Origin: Ampelocalamus luodianensis
Taxonomy: Eukaryota > Streptophyta > Magnoliopsida > Poales > Poaceae
Assembly (NCBI GenBank): GCA_036346255.1
Contig: CM070628.1
Location: 5,223,840-5,287,839, forward strand
DNA length: 64,000 bases
Direction of reading: 5' to 3'
Shown here: positions 32,760 through 44,572 of the stretch, one piece after another
How positions within the stretch are numbered: position 1 is the first letter of the stretch
Layout: each line of letters begins with the position of its first letter
Notes under the pieces: model-generated
What the model was told of the DNA's origin: nothing
Database searches by the model: none
What the model saw: only the letters and a program-made list of their open reading frames with translations
Position numbers and translations under genes: made by a program

Positions 32760-34491
32760 GTATCGAACCGGCATGACTGGTATCTGGACTGGTACATAAT
32801 ACAAAGTTGTTCTGTACCGATTTAGGTGGTGAAATGATACATATCGATCATACCGGTTGATACCAGAACAATATTGATTTGATCCTGATATCACTTAAAG
32901 TAGCGAATTTTAAATTAGAATAACTTATAAGAGAGAGCAGGTCCATTGTGGATGTATAAGGTATTGTTTTCCACTGAAACTGCATTTATGAAATGGAAGA
33001 AGCAATTATCATGCCATTTCAGACTACAGGTGTCTGTTGCAGTTGCATGTTTCATGCAAATGGTTTTGTTACTTTTGTAACATTGTTTTCGAGGACATCG
33101 ATACGTTGACTGATTTAAAAGCTTGATGAGAAATGGTCGTGTGCTTGAAATAGCATCACAAATTGGCATTTAGTCAAGTTGGGACACCACCACCTCAATT
33201 ATTGATCTTTTCAATATGTTTATTTCAGATTAAAAAAAAATCGGTTTAAGGACTGGCAGTTCATAATTCTTGAAACCTCAGGGTTTCTCGAAAACAATGT
33301 ATGATGCCACTTGTAATATTTGAATAATGGATGCATTTTCCCTGTACGATGTCTCTGCCGGTTAATAGACTACTCTCTCTCTCTCTCTAACATTGTATCT
33401 TTCAATAAGACAGAGGCCTTTGCCGGCAAAGGTATAGCAACAGCAGATCGAGGCAAATGGCAATCTCCCAAGAAACACGGAGTTTTTTTTTGGGGACAAT
33501 GTGAATGGCTTGGTTGCCAGTACTTCGTTCTGGTTGGCACCCTAATTTGTCGCGCATTTTGGTACATATGATGGTGGGTTTTTGTGTTACTGATACGCAG
33601 CTTCCAAGAGGAAGAAAACACCTACGGCTTGTTCTTGGTTGATCGGTGCCATAGCACTCGTTATGTTTGGCAAAATCGATGGGCATATGGATTTTTTGTT
33701 TTCTTCTATGGTCAATAAAGAACGTTTCATCTGCTAAGCAATGAAAAGGAAATAATATGTTTTCTGTTTTTTTTTGTTTTTTTGCATTTGAATTTGGGTT
33801 TTCAATACAAGAGACTTCCCCAACAAAGAAATTAGGGAAGCAGTAGCACACTACAAAAAATCAAATGTGATTAAAAGAAAAGGTCTATGCAAAATGTAAA
33901 CGAAAGCTGTACAAAGTATATTCATTTCCAAAATGCATTGTAAGTGGCATATATCAAGAACTTTTCCTTCTGGTGTAACTTTTGTCCATTGCCTCTTATT
34001 CATACTCATTTGATTGAGTAATTGAAAAACAAAACATAATTGAGTATGTCAGGGTGCAAAAAGGTCAAATATTCTGTTTCTGATTATACAATCCAAAGGA
34101 GTATGTTTGGACAGCACGTTCTGCCGAGTAGTACTATTATGATGTCAAAATGCAGTTACCGAATGTATAATTCATCCATAAATAGTTTGTCATGTTTAAA
34201 CAGCCGAAGCAACTAAGCAAGGGAACATAGGCCGATAGACACATATAATCTGTTCTATCTTCATAATTATTTTATGTCAACGTGCCACTTTTCATAAAGC
34301 AAGTCATTTGCTTAGCACATAGGTGGGGCAACCAGAAAAAAAAACAGAGATTCTTAAAATAGGACAACGTTAAATTGATACATCAGTTAAAAAAAATGCA
34401 ATCTTCCACAAATACCCAATATCCATAGTACCATCTGTGGTTCCAAAATACTGGACAAGAGGTTACACACCCTAAGAAATACTAATTGAAA
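32760..34491. other. intergenic, no gene seen
   Basis: AT-rich sequence with a short CT run (33373-33389) and several homopolymers. CACTACAAAAAAT at 33849 resembles a CACTA end but has no partner. Nothing coding was recognised. Confidence 0.5.
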
Positions 34492-35452
34492 CTAGGGCAA
34501 ACAGGTCGTTTCGACAGACCGAGGCGAACCTCCATCCCATGGTGCATGTCAGGTGGACGGAAATTCTCTGAATCTTGAGGCACTGAAAGATAGTCAAGAT
34601 ATGAAAGAAAATTAGCAAAAGTATTAATGAAGTTCCTATTAACATAAAGAGTACATTGACAATGTCTAACTGGTGTGTATAGAAACTAGACAGACACGCA
34701 GCAGGTCAGAAAGATGACTTGCAAATAAGAAATGCCCCCTTAACCAAAGATACCAAGACTAGTTTAGTTAACTAAACCAGGTAGCAGGCCAGGAGTTCTA
34801 TCCTCAATTAATCATTAATCAATCATCACTACTCCAACCTTCTAATTGTACTTCTTTTTTAGATCAATAGGACGTTGCTCGATGCCCCAATTCCATCTTA
34901 TTGAAACTGGATAAAAGCATATTACAGTATAATTATACTTCTCACTGTTCAAAAAACTGATTCTCTCTCAAGTACATCACATAATTCAAATTCCATAATC
35001 CCTACTGCTTTAAAGTAAATCACAATAACATACAAATGAACAGAAAATGGAGTACAGGAAAAACATATTGACAAACACAGTACTCGTGATTTTCCCAAGG
35101 AGAGAATCAGATTCACTAATTCCATTTCGGTGAATTTCATTAAAAGCAAAAGAAACCACTACTAGTGGGAGCTTCAGAAACAAGCACATAATGGTAACTT
35201 TAACAAGACAAGATGAGTTGGTCCACGCATCACGCATGTCAGGCAGAACATGCGCGCACATAACTATGAAAGGTAGTGCAGGGCCAACGAAAGACAATTA
35301 TCAGGATTGATCCAAATGATTTTAAGGAGATACTGAATGGACAGCAAGATTTACCATTCAAGTAATCTTCAAGTCCAAAATCATCCAAGGAACCTGTCAA
35401 CGTCTCATATCCTAGCATGGATGATGGCAAAGCGCCAGGGGGCCTTTGGAAC
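34492..35452 (-). pseudogene. UMP1/POMP proteasome maturation factor, last two exons
   Basis: Two exons joined in phase: 35452-35355 reads FQRPPGALPSSMLGYETLTG, SLDDFGLEDYLN; 34582-34492 reads VPQDSENFRPPDMHHGMEVR, LGLSKRPVCPSFN and a TAG stop. This matches the C-terminal half of plant UMP1, the chaperone that assists 20S proteasome half-mer joining; human POMP has the equivalent FEDILNDPSQSE then EYKLGL. Splice sites are intact (TATTAG acceptor, GGTAAAT donor, TTTCAG acceptor). No N-terminal exons could be recognised up to 36500 on the minus strand, so it is a partial copy, or a gene whose first exons are too short or too distant for me to see. Confidence 0.72.
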
Positions 35453-36588
35453 CTAATAAAACAGAATTCCATCATTAGTACATACTGAGCATTAGCCTAA
35501 AAACAAATTGAGAAAATAAGCTTGAAGAGTGAAGACCAACCAACACACAGGGTTTAAAATTAGAGCCATTTAAATGCAAATAGAAAGGCTGTAAACTTCA
35601 ATCCCTTCGGGGATTTTTTGTGTTTGTTTGTTGTGAGGAACTGCGAATTGCTACAAGAAACGAGTGAGTAAACTTGGGACGTATATGGATGTTGCAGTTA
35701 AAGTTTCTACAAATTGCAATTTGCACATAACGATCTCTGAGTATCAATTCCGAGAAGACTATAGTATCATACGGCATGCTAGATAATCCCCTCATTTCAT
35801 GTCTAAAGCCTGAGGGTGCTTTTGAAACACACTGAGTGGGCTGCTTATGGAGTCAAAACAAATGAATTGAAAACCCTTGCAGGCCAGTTTTGGCTGGTTT
35901 CTACTTTCTAGTGAGGTTAGGGAAATTCGGCGTATTTCTTGAATGTAAGTATTCCTATGTTTAGATCGAGCATTGCAAAGCTGGGCACGGTCAAAAACAT
36001 GTACTTCAGCCAAAATTTGGGTTTTGGCCATGCCGGTATCACAATCCCTTGTCGAAATTCCCATATATCCCATTCATTAATTTAGACAACACGGATAGCT
36101 AGACAGTACCACCACACTCTTAAGAAATCACCCTTTCTTGACCCTGATTCCCAAATCAAATTTCAGAAACAATAGATTCTGAAGGGTTCTGCCTACTTCC
36201 CTCTTCATCACGCCGCCGCTCGCCTGCATCTTCTGCTCCTCCGTTCGATTTCTTCCTCGTTCTCTTACGATCTCGCTCTCGTTGTTCTTGGCAGAGAAGG
36301 AAGAGGTTGGGATGGCGCTGGCCCGGCTGGCACAGTAGCGCTCGGAGTTCGGACCGATGGGTTCTGGTTTCGTCGATGCGACGAACCACGGCGCAGCTGT
36401 TGGTGCCGCGTATGGGCTGCCCGAAGGCCCAAGTTTGTCGCTGCGGACGTGTTGCGTCGCACGGCACGAGGCCCAAAACGGTGCGGCCGGGGGTGTTACG
36501 CTAGTCACGGCGGGGCGGACCGGAAAATAATCCTATAGGATCTGATCTATAACTCTATTGATGTGGATCAACTTCACTGTATGACATA
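35453..36588. other. upstream of UMP1 exons; no exon recognised
   Basis: 35453-36130 is AT-rich. 36150-36520 is GC-richer with open frames on both strands and could be a 5' UTR/first-exon region or a transposon fragment, but no domain was identified. Confidence 0.35.
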
Positions 36589-36698
36589 TGTCCTTTCACG
36601 AATCTCAAAGCGTGACGTAATAGCTTTCATTATTCAATTCGTGAAAATTCGCATCAGTGATTTATGAGGCTGTGCGCTTTGAGATTCGTAAAAGGACA
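36589..36698. repeat. 24-bp inverted repeat (hairpin)
   Basis: TGTCCTTTCACGAATCTCAA (36589-36608, arm continuing to 36612) pairs with the sequence ending at 36698 (CGCTTTGAGATTCGTAAAAG, then GACA), with one mismatch over 24 bp and a 62-nt loop. Confidence 0.8.
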
Positions 36699-36716
36699 CG
36701 TGTCACGTAATAAAGA

Positions 36717-36743
36717 CGGGCGGGGCGGGGCGGGGCGGGGCGG
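36717..36743 (+). repeat. GGGGC tandem repeat, G-quadruplex-prone
   Basis: Five tandem CGGGG units follow GGG, giving more than four G-runs within 27 bp, which satisfies the usual G-quadruplex pattern. It directly follows the hairpin. Confidence 0.85.
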
Positions 36744-37314
36744 CTCAGCAGACAACTGTTATATGATATTCATTTATATTATTTATAGATATATTATTTA
36801 TAGATTGTGCTAAAGATAGCTATAATGGATTGTTTTACATGTTTCTTTAAACAACTCTTTCATGTACAATTTATCTTATTTTTCGTGTTATAGTCAACTA
36901 CTGTGTAAAAGACAGCTTAATTCTCTATACTCCCCTCTGTTATCTACATTATTTCGTGTCCTACGTGGCAAGACTTATATACAACTAACGTCATACTATT
37001 ATACAGGTGAAATCGGAGAGAGGAAGCAGAAGACCGGAGCAAAACACTGTAGCAGAGAAAAATTATGGAGCAAACATTCTATTTTATACTGCAACACAGT
37101 TGCTTTTGGCAGCAGATCTGAACCACTTGATTTTAATCCAACGGGTAAGAATCATCTAAAAAGCAAAAGTACTGTTCATCTGATACGATTCCGCAGAGCG
37201 AGGCGTTTGAAGTCCGAACTCTCAACTCGGCTCCTTTGCGCACAACTCATAGCCTCCCGTCTGAACCGAAACCAGATTCGGCAGAGATGGTAGAGGACAG
37301 TGGCGGTAAATAGT

Positions 37315-38315
37315 AAGGTTACAGCTCGCGTCTACGGTCCGATAAAATATCTGTGAACACCTTGTGTAACAATGGTAATCAACACATACAACAAAATACC
37401 GAATAATAGGGAGGAAAATGCATAAAAAAATTAAAACCCTTCACCACAAAAGCAACGACCGCTGTTTTTCCTTCCCACTGCATACATCAAGCCAACTCAC
37501 AAAGCGCAACAACATATTCAAATTCAATGGAGCACAAAGAAAAACACCAATTTACAAAAAAAAAATGAACGATCGGATGCTGCAACAATTGAGCCTAACT
37601 TATGAAACATTTTGATTTCACACGTGCAACAATGAACAACACCAGATACAACATCGAGATTTTTTTTTATAAAAAAAAGCATTGCAAAAGTTTATTATTG
37701 CAACATTAAAAACTGTGGTCCCAACATCTCAAATCACCTCTTACAACAAAAAGAACATATAGCTCTAACAAACATCCAACTCACTGGCTCTAAGACTCGA
37801 TGGCAAACCCAGCCTCAATCTCTCTCCATGGTGCCTGCTTGCCCCACCTCCCCACCACACCAAGGTGTGCTTCCTCCATGACCTCTGTCGTTGTGCCTCT
37901 GCTGCGACCGCTGGCCTATAGGCACACCGACACAATGCCTAGTACAACACATCCCAACATCTTGGGAGTTGTATCATCTCGTGCCTCCGTGTGGCACCAA
38001 CGCATTTGCAAGCATAACTCCGATGAGGACTTCATGTGGTTTGGAGTAGAGCAGGTGAGGAATAGAAAGGAATGGGAGATTAGGAGCAAATGATTCAGTA
38101 GTTGGAGTGAGATGAAGGGAGGATGCTTTAACCGGTGGTAGGTGGGTGAGGATTGGTGTTCCAGTGGTGGGGGTAGTCTCTAGAGATAAGATAGGCAGAG
38201 GACTAGAGGTTGTTGACTGCTTAGACTTGGTGTATTAGATTAATTAGCGTGGAGGGTACATGTAGTGTATGATTTTTTCTTTCAATCCGTCGGACGTCTG
38301 CGCGTTGTAGCATTA
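37315..38315. mobile_element. possible non-autonomous DNA element
   Basis: A segment rich in CAACA/TTGCAA words, with a GC-richer centre (37800-38050), lies between TTACAGCTCGCGTCTACGGT (37319) and, inverted, GCTACAACGCGCAGACGTCC (about 38295-38315). The ends resemble each other only partly. The 97-codon + frame at 37800 (MANPASISLHGACLPHLPTT...) has no known domain. Element boundaries are tentative. Confidence 0.35.
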
Positions 38316-38555
38316 CCGAAACAGTCTTGCTATTTTTAAGTCGCTTGAAATTTTCATAAGTTTAAGTCATTTGTTGTGACCATTGAATTTGTGTAGAGAT
38401 TGATATGTTATGTGATTATATATTGATTCAATGAATAAAAAAGATAATTTATACTTAAGAAAATTTTATTCACCTTGTGAATAAGACAGTCCTTACCGAA
38501 ACAGTAACGAACAAAACGGGTCCGCCACCACATCGATCACGCACCGGCACAGCAC

Positions 38556-38817
38556 TATTAGGAAACCGGGCCCGGCCAGGAGTCCAGGTCCTGGTGGGCA
38601 CCTCATCTACTGTAGACTATAAATAGGAGAGGGGACCCCCCCAAAGCAATGTACACAGATTCATTATTGAAAGAGCAATAAAGAGAAGCCTGCAGTCCCC
38701 TCTCATACTTGTGTTCGTCTATTGTTCGTTCTTGTGTTCTTCCATCGCTCTTACGATTCTCTATTTGTCTACGAGGTAATCGCTCGGACTGGACTTGCCA
38801 GCGACGGTTCCTCAACA
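38556..38817 (+). repeat. 5' LTR of the gag-less copia element
   Basis: It runs from TATTAGGAAACC to CCTCAACA. TATAAATAG at 38618-38626 is the promoter TATA box; AATAAAGAG (38680 region) is a polyadenylation-type signal. About 95% identical to the 3' LTR. Confidence 0.88.
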
Positions 38818-40188
38818 CGTTATCAGCATGATCGACTCTCCTCGCATCGGAAAGAACGCGTGTGGCGCCCTATGGAGGAAGTGTGCCTAGCGGATAGCGG
38901 CACAACGAATACCATACTAAGAGAGACGAAATTTTTTCAGTCGATCAGCAAGAATGCTGGAAGTCTTACGACAATCGCTGGCAGCGATACTTGTATAATA
39001 GGCTCAAGAAGAGCCACAATTATACTCCCGATGGGCACGACATTGGTCATTGAAGAAGCCTTGTTGTACCCGGAATCGACTAGAACTCTCTTAAGTTTTA
39101 AAGATATTCGCGCCAACGGTCTCCATGTAGAGACTGAAGAAGAGTATGGTAAGGAATACCTCCTCATTACAAAGCGTGAAGAGAATGGGAAAATGGTATT
39201 AGAACGACTTCCTTCATATGAATCTGGGCTATACTACACTCATATTAGGGCACCTGCAACCTATACTGTCCTGAAAACATCTTTTAGAAGATCTGAACTT
39301 TTCTGTCTCTGGCATGATAGATTAGGCCACCCCGGTCTTAGAATGATGAGAAATATAATTAGCAATTCTCAGGGACATAATATCAATGTAAAGAATTTCC
39401 CGAATCCAGAAGATTTCGTGTGCCCTGCATGTGCCACCGGGAAATTAATTACTAGACCTTCTCCTCTGAAAGTGAAGGATGAAATCCCTGCATTCCTTGA
39501 CCGAATCCAGGGAGATATTTGCGGTCCTATTCAGCCCCTGTCAGGGCCATTTAGGTACTTTATGGTGCTCATCGATGCTTCCTCGAAATGGTCGCATATA
39601 TGCCTGTTATCTACAAGAAACCATGCTTTTACAAAGCTGATCTCGCAGATAATTAAAATAAAGAATAATTTCCCTGATCATCATGTGAAGTCCATCAGAA
39701 TGGACAACGCCGGAGAATTTACTTCAAAGGCCTTTGATGATTACTGTATGGCAATGGGAATTAACGTTGAGCACTCGGTACCACATGTCCACACCCAGAA
39801 TGGACTAGCAGAGGCATTGATTAAAAGAATTAAATTCATTGCCCGACCGCTTTTACAGAATTGTAATTTACCAACTACATGTTGGGGACACGCAGTCCTG
39901 CATGCAGAAACTCTCATCAATTTTAGACCGTCGTCATACAACATTCATTCACCTATGCAACTAGCGCAAGGGTCACCACCGAAAATCTCTCATCTTCGAA
40001 GGTTTGGTTGCAAGGTTTATGTACCTATACCACCACCACAGCGAACTGCAATGGGCCCTCTCCGAAAGTCTGGGATATACGTTGGTTATAAGACTGCATC
40101 CATAATCAGGTATCTGGACCCAATGACTGGAGATTTGCATCTGACCGCTACGATAGCATATTTGATGAGGATAGTTTCCCGTCATTAG
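38722..40188 (+). pseudogene. copia protease-integrase ORF
   Basis: The 488-codon frame starts inside the 5' LTR; real coding similarity begins about 38870 (CLADSGTTNTI). Order: protease DSG motif, gag-pre-integrase with HDRLGHPG and a zinc-binding CPAC, integrase core with Asp residues in GDICGP and MDNAGEF, and a C-terminal region ending SGIYVGYKTASIIRY. It stops at 40188, before the RT, so the polyprotein is truncated. The usual gag and zinc knuckle are absent upstream. Confidence 0.8.
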
Positions 40189-41306
40189 GGGGAGGAAATC
40201 AACCTCTTGATGAAAAATGTCAGGAAATAACGTGGCAAACCACGGGAATTAATGCACATGACCCACGTACTAGTGAAGCAGATAGAGAAGTCCAGAAGAT
40301 AATTGATTTGCAAGCGTTAGCGAATCAACTGCCTGACCACTTTAGTGATTTGAAGAGCGTGACCAAATCGCATGTGCCTACACGTAATGCACCGGAGAGG
40401 GTTGAAATACCAAAGAAAATAGAAGGTATCCATAATCCCGTCCAGAGGCCTCAGAATAAAAGGACGAGAACTCCGGCCCCTCGAATCCCAAGTAACCGGG
40501 GCGCTGGCGAAAAGGATAAGAAGGACTTGTCACACCGATCACCAAGTTCCCCACAAATGAAGGGAGCCGGTTGAGACTGCACTGTATGGAACCTTCAAGA
40601 AAAGGCATACCAGATTTGAATATTCCCACGGAGGGAGACATCAGCATGGATGTGTGCGCACACATCGGAGCTGAAAAACTAAAGGGACTTGCCACCGCAA
40701 TTGAAAGCAGCGGTAAGCAAGTAGAAGCATTAGCAGAACCGCCCCATGAAAAAATAGCTATAAATTATGTGACTACGGGAGAATCTTTGAATAGAGAAAC
40801 AGCCAATATCGACATCTATTTTGCAAAGAAAATTGCCACAATCATTGATCTTGATCCAGAGCCTGCATCGCTCGCTGAATGCAAGAAAAGATCAGATTGG
40901 AAAGATTGGAAAAAAGCAATAGAAGCAGAATTAATATCTCTGAATAAAAGAGAGGTGTTTGGGCCTGTAAGCCGCACACCTCCTCATGTGCACCCTGTAG
41001 GGCATAAATGAGTATTTGTTCGAAAGAGAAATGAAAGAAATGAAGTTGTAAGATATAAAGCAAGGCTTGTTGCACAAGGTTTCACTCAAAGACCAGGAGT
41101 CGATTATGAAGAGACCTATTCCCCGGTCATGGGCGGAACTACCTTTAGATATTTAATCTCAATGGCAGTAAATCTGAATTTGGAAATGAAATTGATGGAT
41201 GTGGTAACTGCATACCTTTATGGGAACTTGGATTCGGAAATTTATATGAAGGTACCTGAAGGTATCCTGCATCAACCAAGACAGAGCAAATAGAAATCTA
41301 TACAGT

Positions 41307-42429
41307 GTGCAACTCAGAAAGTCACTGTATGGACTGAAGCAATCAGGCAGGATGTGGTATAATCGCCTAAGCGACTTTCTTTGCAAGAAAGGCTACACGA
41401 ACAGTGAGGATTGTCCCTGTGTGTTTATACGGCGATCCCAGGATGGATTCTGTATAATCTCAGTGTATGTAGATGATATGAATATCATCGGGACTTTAGA
41501 AGATATTGGAAAAGCAAGCTCTTACCTGGAGTCAGAGTTCGAAATGAAAGATCTGGGTAAAACCAAATATTGCCTAGGCTTGCAGCTTGAGCATACCCCT
41601 GAAGGGATTTTAGTACATCAATCAACCTACACTCAGAAGGTGTTGGAAAGGTTCGGCTTTGAAAAGACATATCCCTCAAAAGTGCCGATGATCGGGAGAT
41701 CCTTGCAGCAAGACAATGACCCGTTCAGACCTAAAGAAGAGGGGGGGAAGTCCTGGGACCGGAATTCCCATACTTGAGCGCAGTTGGAGCACTCATGTAT
41801 TTGGCAAACTGTACTAGACCGGACATTGCATTTGTAGTGAATCTTCTAGCAAGGTATAGTGCAGAACCCACCAAAAGGCATTGGCAGGGAATAAAGGGCG
41901 TCTTCCGATACCTCCAAGGAAGTAAAGATCTTGGCTGTTTACTGAAAGAACGAGAACCTTACAATGATGGCTATGCGAGATCTTGGGTACCTATCGGACC
42001 CATACACTAAGTCGCAAAGCAGCTTTGTATTCCTGTGTGGTGGAACTGCAATTTCATGGAAATCATCTAAGCAAAGTATGGTATCAACTTCGACGAACCA
42101 CTCAGAAATTATAGCACTGTACGAGGTTGCACGGAATGCTCTTGGCTTGGCGGATGATTCACCACATCCAGATCATGTGGATTGAATACCGCACAAACCC
42201 CACTATTATCTATGAAGATAATGCAGCTTGTGTTGCACAAGTGCAGATGGGTTATGTGAAGAGTCCTCTCACAAAGCATATCAACCCCAAGTTCTTCTAT
42301 GCTCATGAAATGCAAAAGATGGAAGAAATTAAGGTACTGCATACTAAGTCATGTGAAAATCTTGCAGATTTGTTCACTAAGTCACTTCCAGCATTAGTTT
42401 TGAAAGGTGCGTACGTGGAATTGGAATGA
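41307..42429 (+). pseudogene. copia reverse transcriptase/RNase H, broken into frames
   Basis: The RT catalytic motif YVDDMNIIG lies at about 41467-41493 and KYCLGLQLEH follows. RNase H follows in frames starting 41774, 41964 and 42127 (KSSKQSMVSTSTNHSEI, YEDNAACVAQVQMGYVKS, HINPKFFYAHEMQ, ENLADLFTKS). Several shifts between these frames rule out one functional polyprotein. Confidence 0.8.
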
Positions 42430-42727
42430 TAAGACTTAGAGAAGTGCAGAATTTAGGGGGAGAACCTTCACAAACTCATTACTGAAACTTGATCACGAAG
42501 ATCGAGTACCCAAAGAGCAAATCCTGAAGATTAAATAAATTGTGTGAATTGTACTCTTTTTCCCTTAACGAGTTTTCCTGAAGTTTCTCGGTTAAGGTTT
42601 TTAATGAGGCAATTCGTGCGACATAGCAGAACATGATACATGTACTCTTTCTCTAAAATTTTTCCCACTGGGTTTTTATGGAGTTTTAGCGAGGCATGGA
42701 CATGAAGGATGAGAGCCCAAGGAGGAG

Positions 42728-42988
42728 TATTAGGAAACCGGGCCCGGCCAGGAGTCCGAGTCCTGGTGGGCACCTCATCTACTGTAGATTATAAATAGGA
42801 GAGGAGACCCCCCAAAGCAATGTACACAGATTCATTATTGAAAGAACAATAAAGAGAAGTCTGCTGTCCCCTCTCATACTTGTGTTCGTCTATTGTTCGT
42901 TCTTGTGTTCTTCCATCGCTCTTACGATTCTCTATTTGTCTACGAGGTAATCGTTTGAACTGAACTTGCCAGCGACGGTTCCTCAACG
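42728..42988 (+). repeat. 3' LTR of the gag-less copia element
   Basis: It runs from TATTAGGAAACC to CCTCAACG, with TATAAATAG at 42790-42798. It is one C shorter than the 5' LTR in the run after GGAGA/GGGGA. It is oriented toward the SAM-domain gene, whose ATG is 355 bp beyond its end. Confidence 0.88.
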
Positions 42989-43343
42989 AGTACAACCCTG
43001 CCGGCCCCAAACTGGGCATCGTCCAATGCAAATCCGCCGTGCGCTTCCCAGTCCTCTTGACTCTTCCACGGCTGGGCACGCGGCCCAACGATCCACCGTC
43101 CACCTCACGCTGCCCTCCAACCCAACCATCCAACAACCTCACCCCAATCACGCTCATGTGCCAACGTGCGTACGCGCGTCGCTCCACACCAAATCACAAC
43201 ACCGCGCGCGCCGCTACTAAAACCTCGCCTCGTGCCGTCGCGCCGCGCGCGCGCTAGCTGCTCACCACACACCCCACACCACCCCAACCAACATACGCGC
43301 GTACACCATCACTTGATTCGCCGCTTGCCGCGGAGCGCGCGCG

Positions 43344-43997
43344 ATGGACTGGTACGCGTGGCTCTGCAACGCGGCGCTCGACACGGACCAGGCCTACGAG
43401 TACGCGCTCCTGTTCGACCGCAACGAGCTCGGCGCCGCCGACGTCCGCCACCTCGACCACGACTTCCTCGCCAGCATGGGCGTGGACGTCGCCAAGCACC
43501 GCCTCGAGATCCTCAAGCTCGCCAGGAAGGAGTCCTCCAGGGCGGCCGCCATCACCGTCCTGCCGTGGCGCGCCACCAGGCTGCTTGCCGCTGCCCTGCA
43601 CCGGTCCGCGAAGTCGCTGGCCGGGTACATCCGCTCCGTGGCGCGACGGGACAGGGCGGGTGTCGCCGTCGCCGTCGCGCCGCGCCCGCCGCGGGCGCTG
43701 TGCCACCGCGGCGGCGGCAGAGCAGAGGCGCAGTGGAAGAGGAGCGCGTCGTCCGTGGCGAGGCGGAGCAGGAAGCTGGGTTTCCTGAAGCACGAGAGCA
43801 AGCCGATGCTCACGAACAGCGGCGCGAAGAGGAACGGCTCGACGACGGACAAGGCAGCGGCGGCGGTGATAGCGGCGTGCTTCGCGAGCCCGGAGACGTG
43901 CAGCTACCACGGCGCCGACGAGGATGGCGAGGAGGAGATGGACGGCGGCAAGGAGATGCCGTGGGAGTCCATGTTCCAGGATCTGAAGCTCACTTAG
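43344..43997 (+). CDS. SAM (sterile alpha motif) domain protein, 217 aa
   Basis: Single-exon ORF starting MDWYAWLCNAALDTDQAYEY. Residues 1-60 form a SAM domain: a tryptophan-led first helix, YALLFDRNELGAADVRHLDH, and the closing GVDVAKHRLEILKLAR. SAM domains mediate protein-protein or RNA contacts. The rest is basic and low in complexity, with an acidic patch near the C-terminus (DEDGEEEMDGG) and an end PWESMFQDLKLT. High GC content and a clean frame are typical of grass single-exon genes. The start ATG is in a GCGCGATGG context. The copia 3' LTR ends 355 bp upstream, so the native promoter may have been replaced or pushed away. Alternative frames across this locus are shadows. Confidence 0.85.
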   Translation: MDWYAWLCNAALDTDQAYEYALLFDRNELGAADVRHLDHDFLASMGVDVAKHRLEILKLARKESSRAAAITVLPWRATRLLAAALHRSAKSLAGYIRSVARRDRAGVAVAVAPRPPRALCHRGGGRAEAQWKRSASSVARRSRKLGFLKHESKPMLTNSGAKRNGSTTDKAAAAVIAACFASPETCSYHGADEDGEEEMDGGKEMPWESMFQDLKLT

Positions 43998-44572
43998 GCG
44001 AGCGAGCGCTGCAGTCAGTCATGCCGTGCATGCTGAGAGAGAGAGAGCTAGACGAGGTACGTACATCCATGAACCATGGTGGTCGCTACTCACCATTCCC
44101 AGCTGCGACTACTGCTATGTTTGTAACTGTACATCAGTACATGTGCGTGTGAAAGAGCAAGAGCTTGTGTGTGTTTTTACCACTACTGTTCTTAACTTCT
44201 GGGTTTGGCGTTGGAGACACGATAGCATCTGTTGATCTCATAATGGAGCTTGGCCGGTGCATGCATGCATTGCCCAGTGCCCACATGGCCACATACAACC
44301 GTGCATTGGTCCATCCATCCGGCAACTTCAGTCTTATCTTGATTTTCAAGTAGATTCTATGCTCAATTACTCAATCATGCAGTATACTGTAGCACTTTGT
44401 TACGTAGTACTACATTATATGAGTTGTATATAAGTAAGTATTTCTAAGGAGTAGTAACTGCAGCTGCCAAGGACAAAGCTAATTGAGTCTTGGCAATCGT
44501 ATGCACTGAGCATGCAGCTAGCACCCATGTTCACATGCAAAAATAAAACAATCATTCCTCGATATGGACAGA
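43998..44572. other. SAM gene 3' region
   Basis: 3' UTR and intergenic sequence with a GAGAGA run (44035-44045) and GCATGCATGCAT (44259). No other feature. Confidence 0.4.

Larger units (their letters stand above)
38556..42988 (+). mobile_element. full-length Ty1/copia element lacking gag
   Basis: LTRs of 262 bp (38556-38817) and 261 bp (42728-42988) flank a 3.9-kb interior. After the 5' LTR come CGTTATCAGCATGATCG, a primer-site-like sequence, and within about 70 bp the protease core CLADSGTTNTI; no gag is present. Then gag-pre-integrase (LWHDRLGHPGLRMMR), integrase (CPACATGK, GDICGPIQPLSGPFRYFMVL, MDNAGEF), RT (KSLYGLKQSGRMWYNRL, YVDDMNIIG, 41307-41777), RNase H (AISWKSSKQSMVSTSTNHSE, 42040-42110) and the terminus ENLADLFTKSLP. 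Pol is interrupted by stops near 40188 and 41009 (TGA where Trp is expected) and by later shifts. AAGGAGGAG abuts the 3' LTR as polypurine tract. Probable target duplication AGCAC/AGTAC. Confidence 0.9.

Noticed and set aside
33849..33861. CACTACAAAAAAT, a possible CACTA transposon end
   Set aside because: No inverted partner and no 3-bp duplication were found; the motif is short and AT-rich.
43166..44152. 328-codon plus frame and 218-codon minus frame
   Set aside because: Both are alternative frames over the SAM-domain gene and give only Arg/Ala/Pro-rich low-complexity protein.
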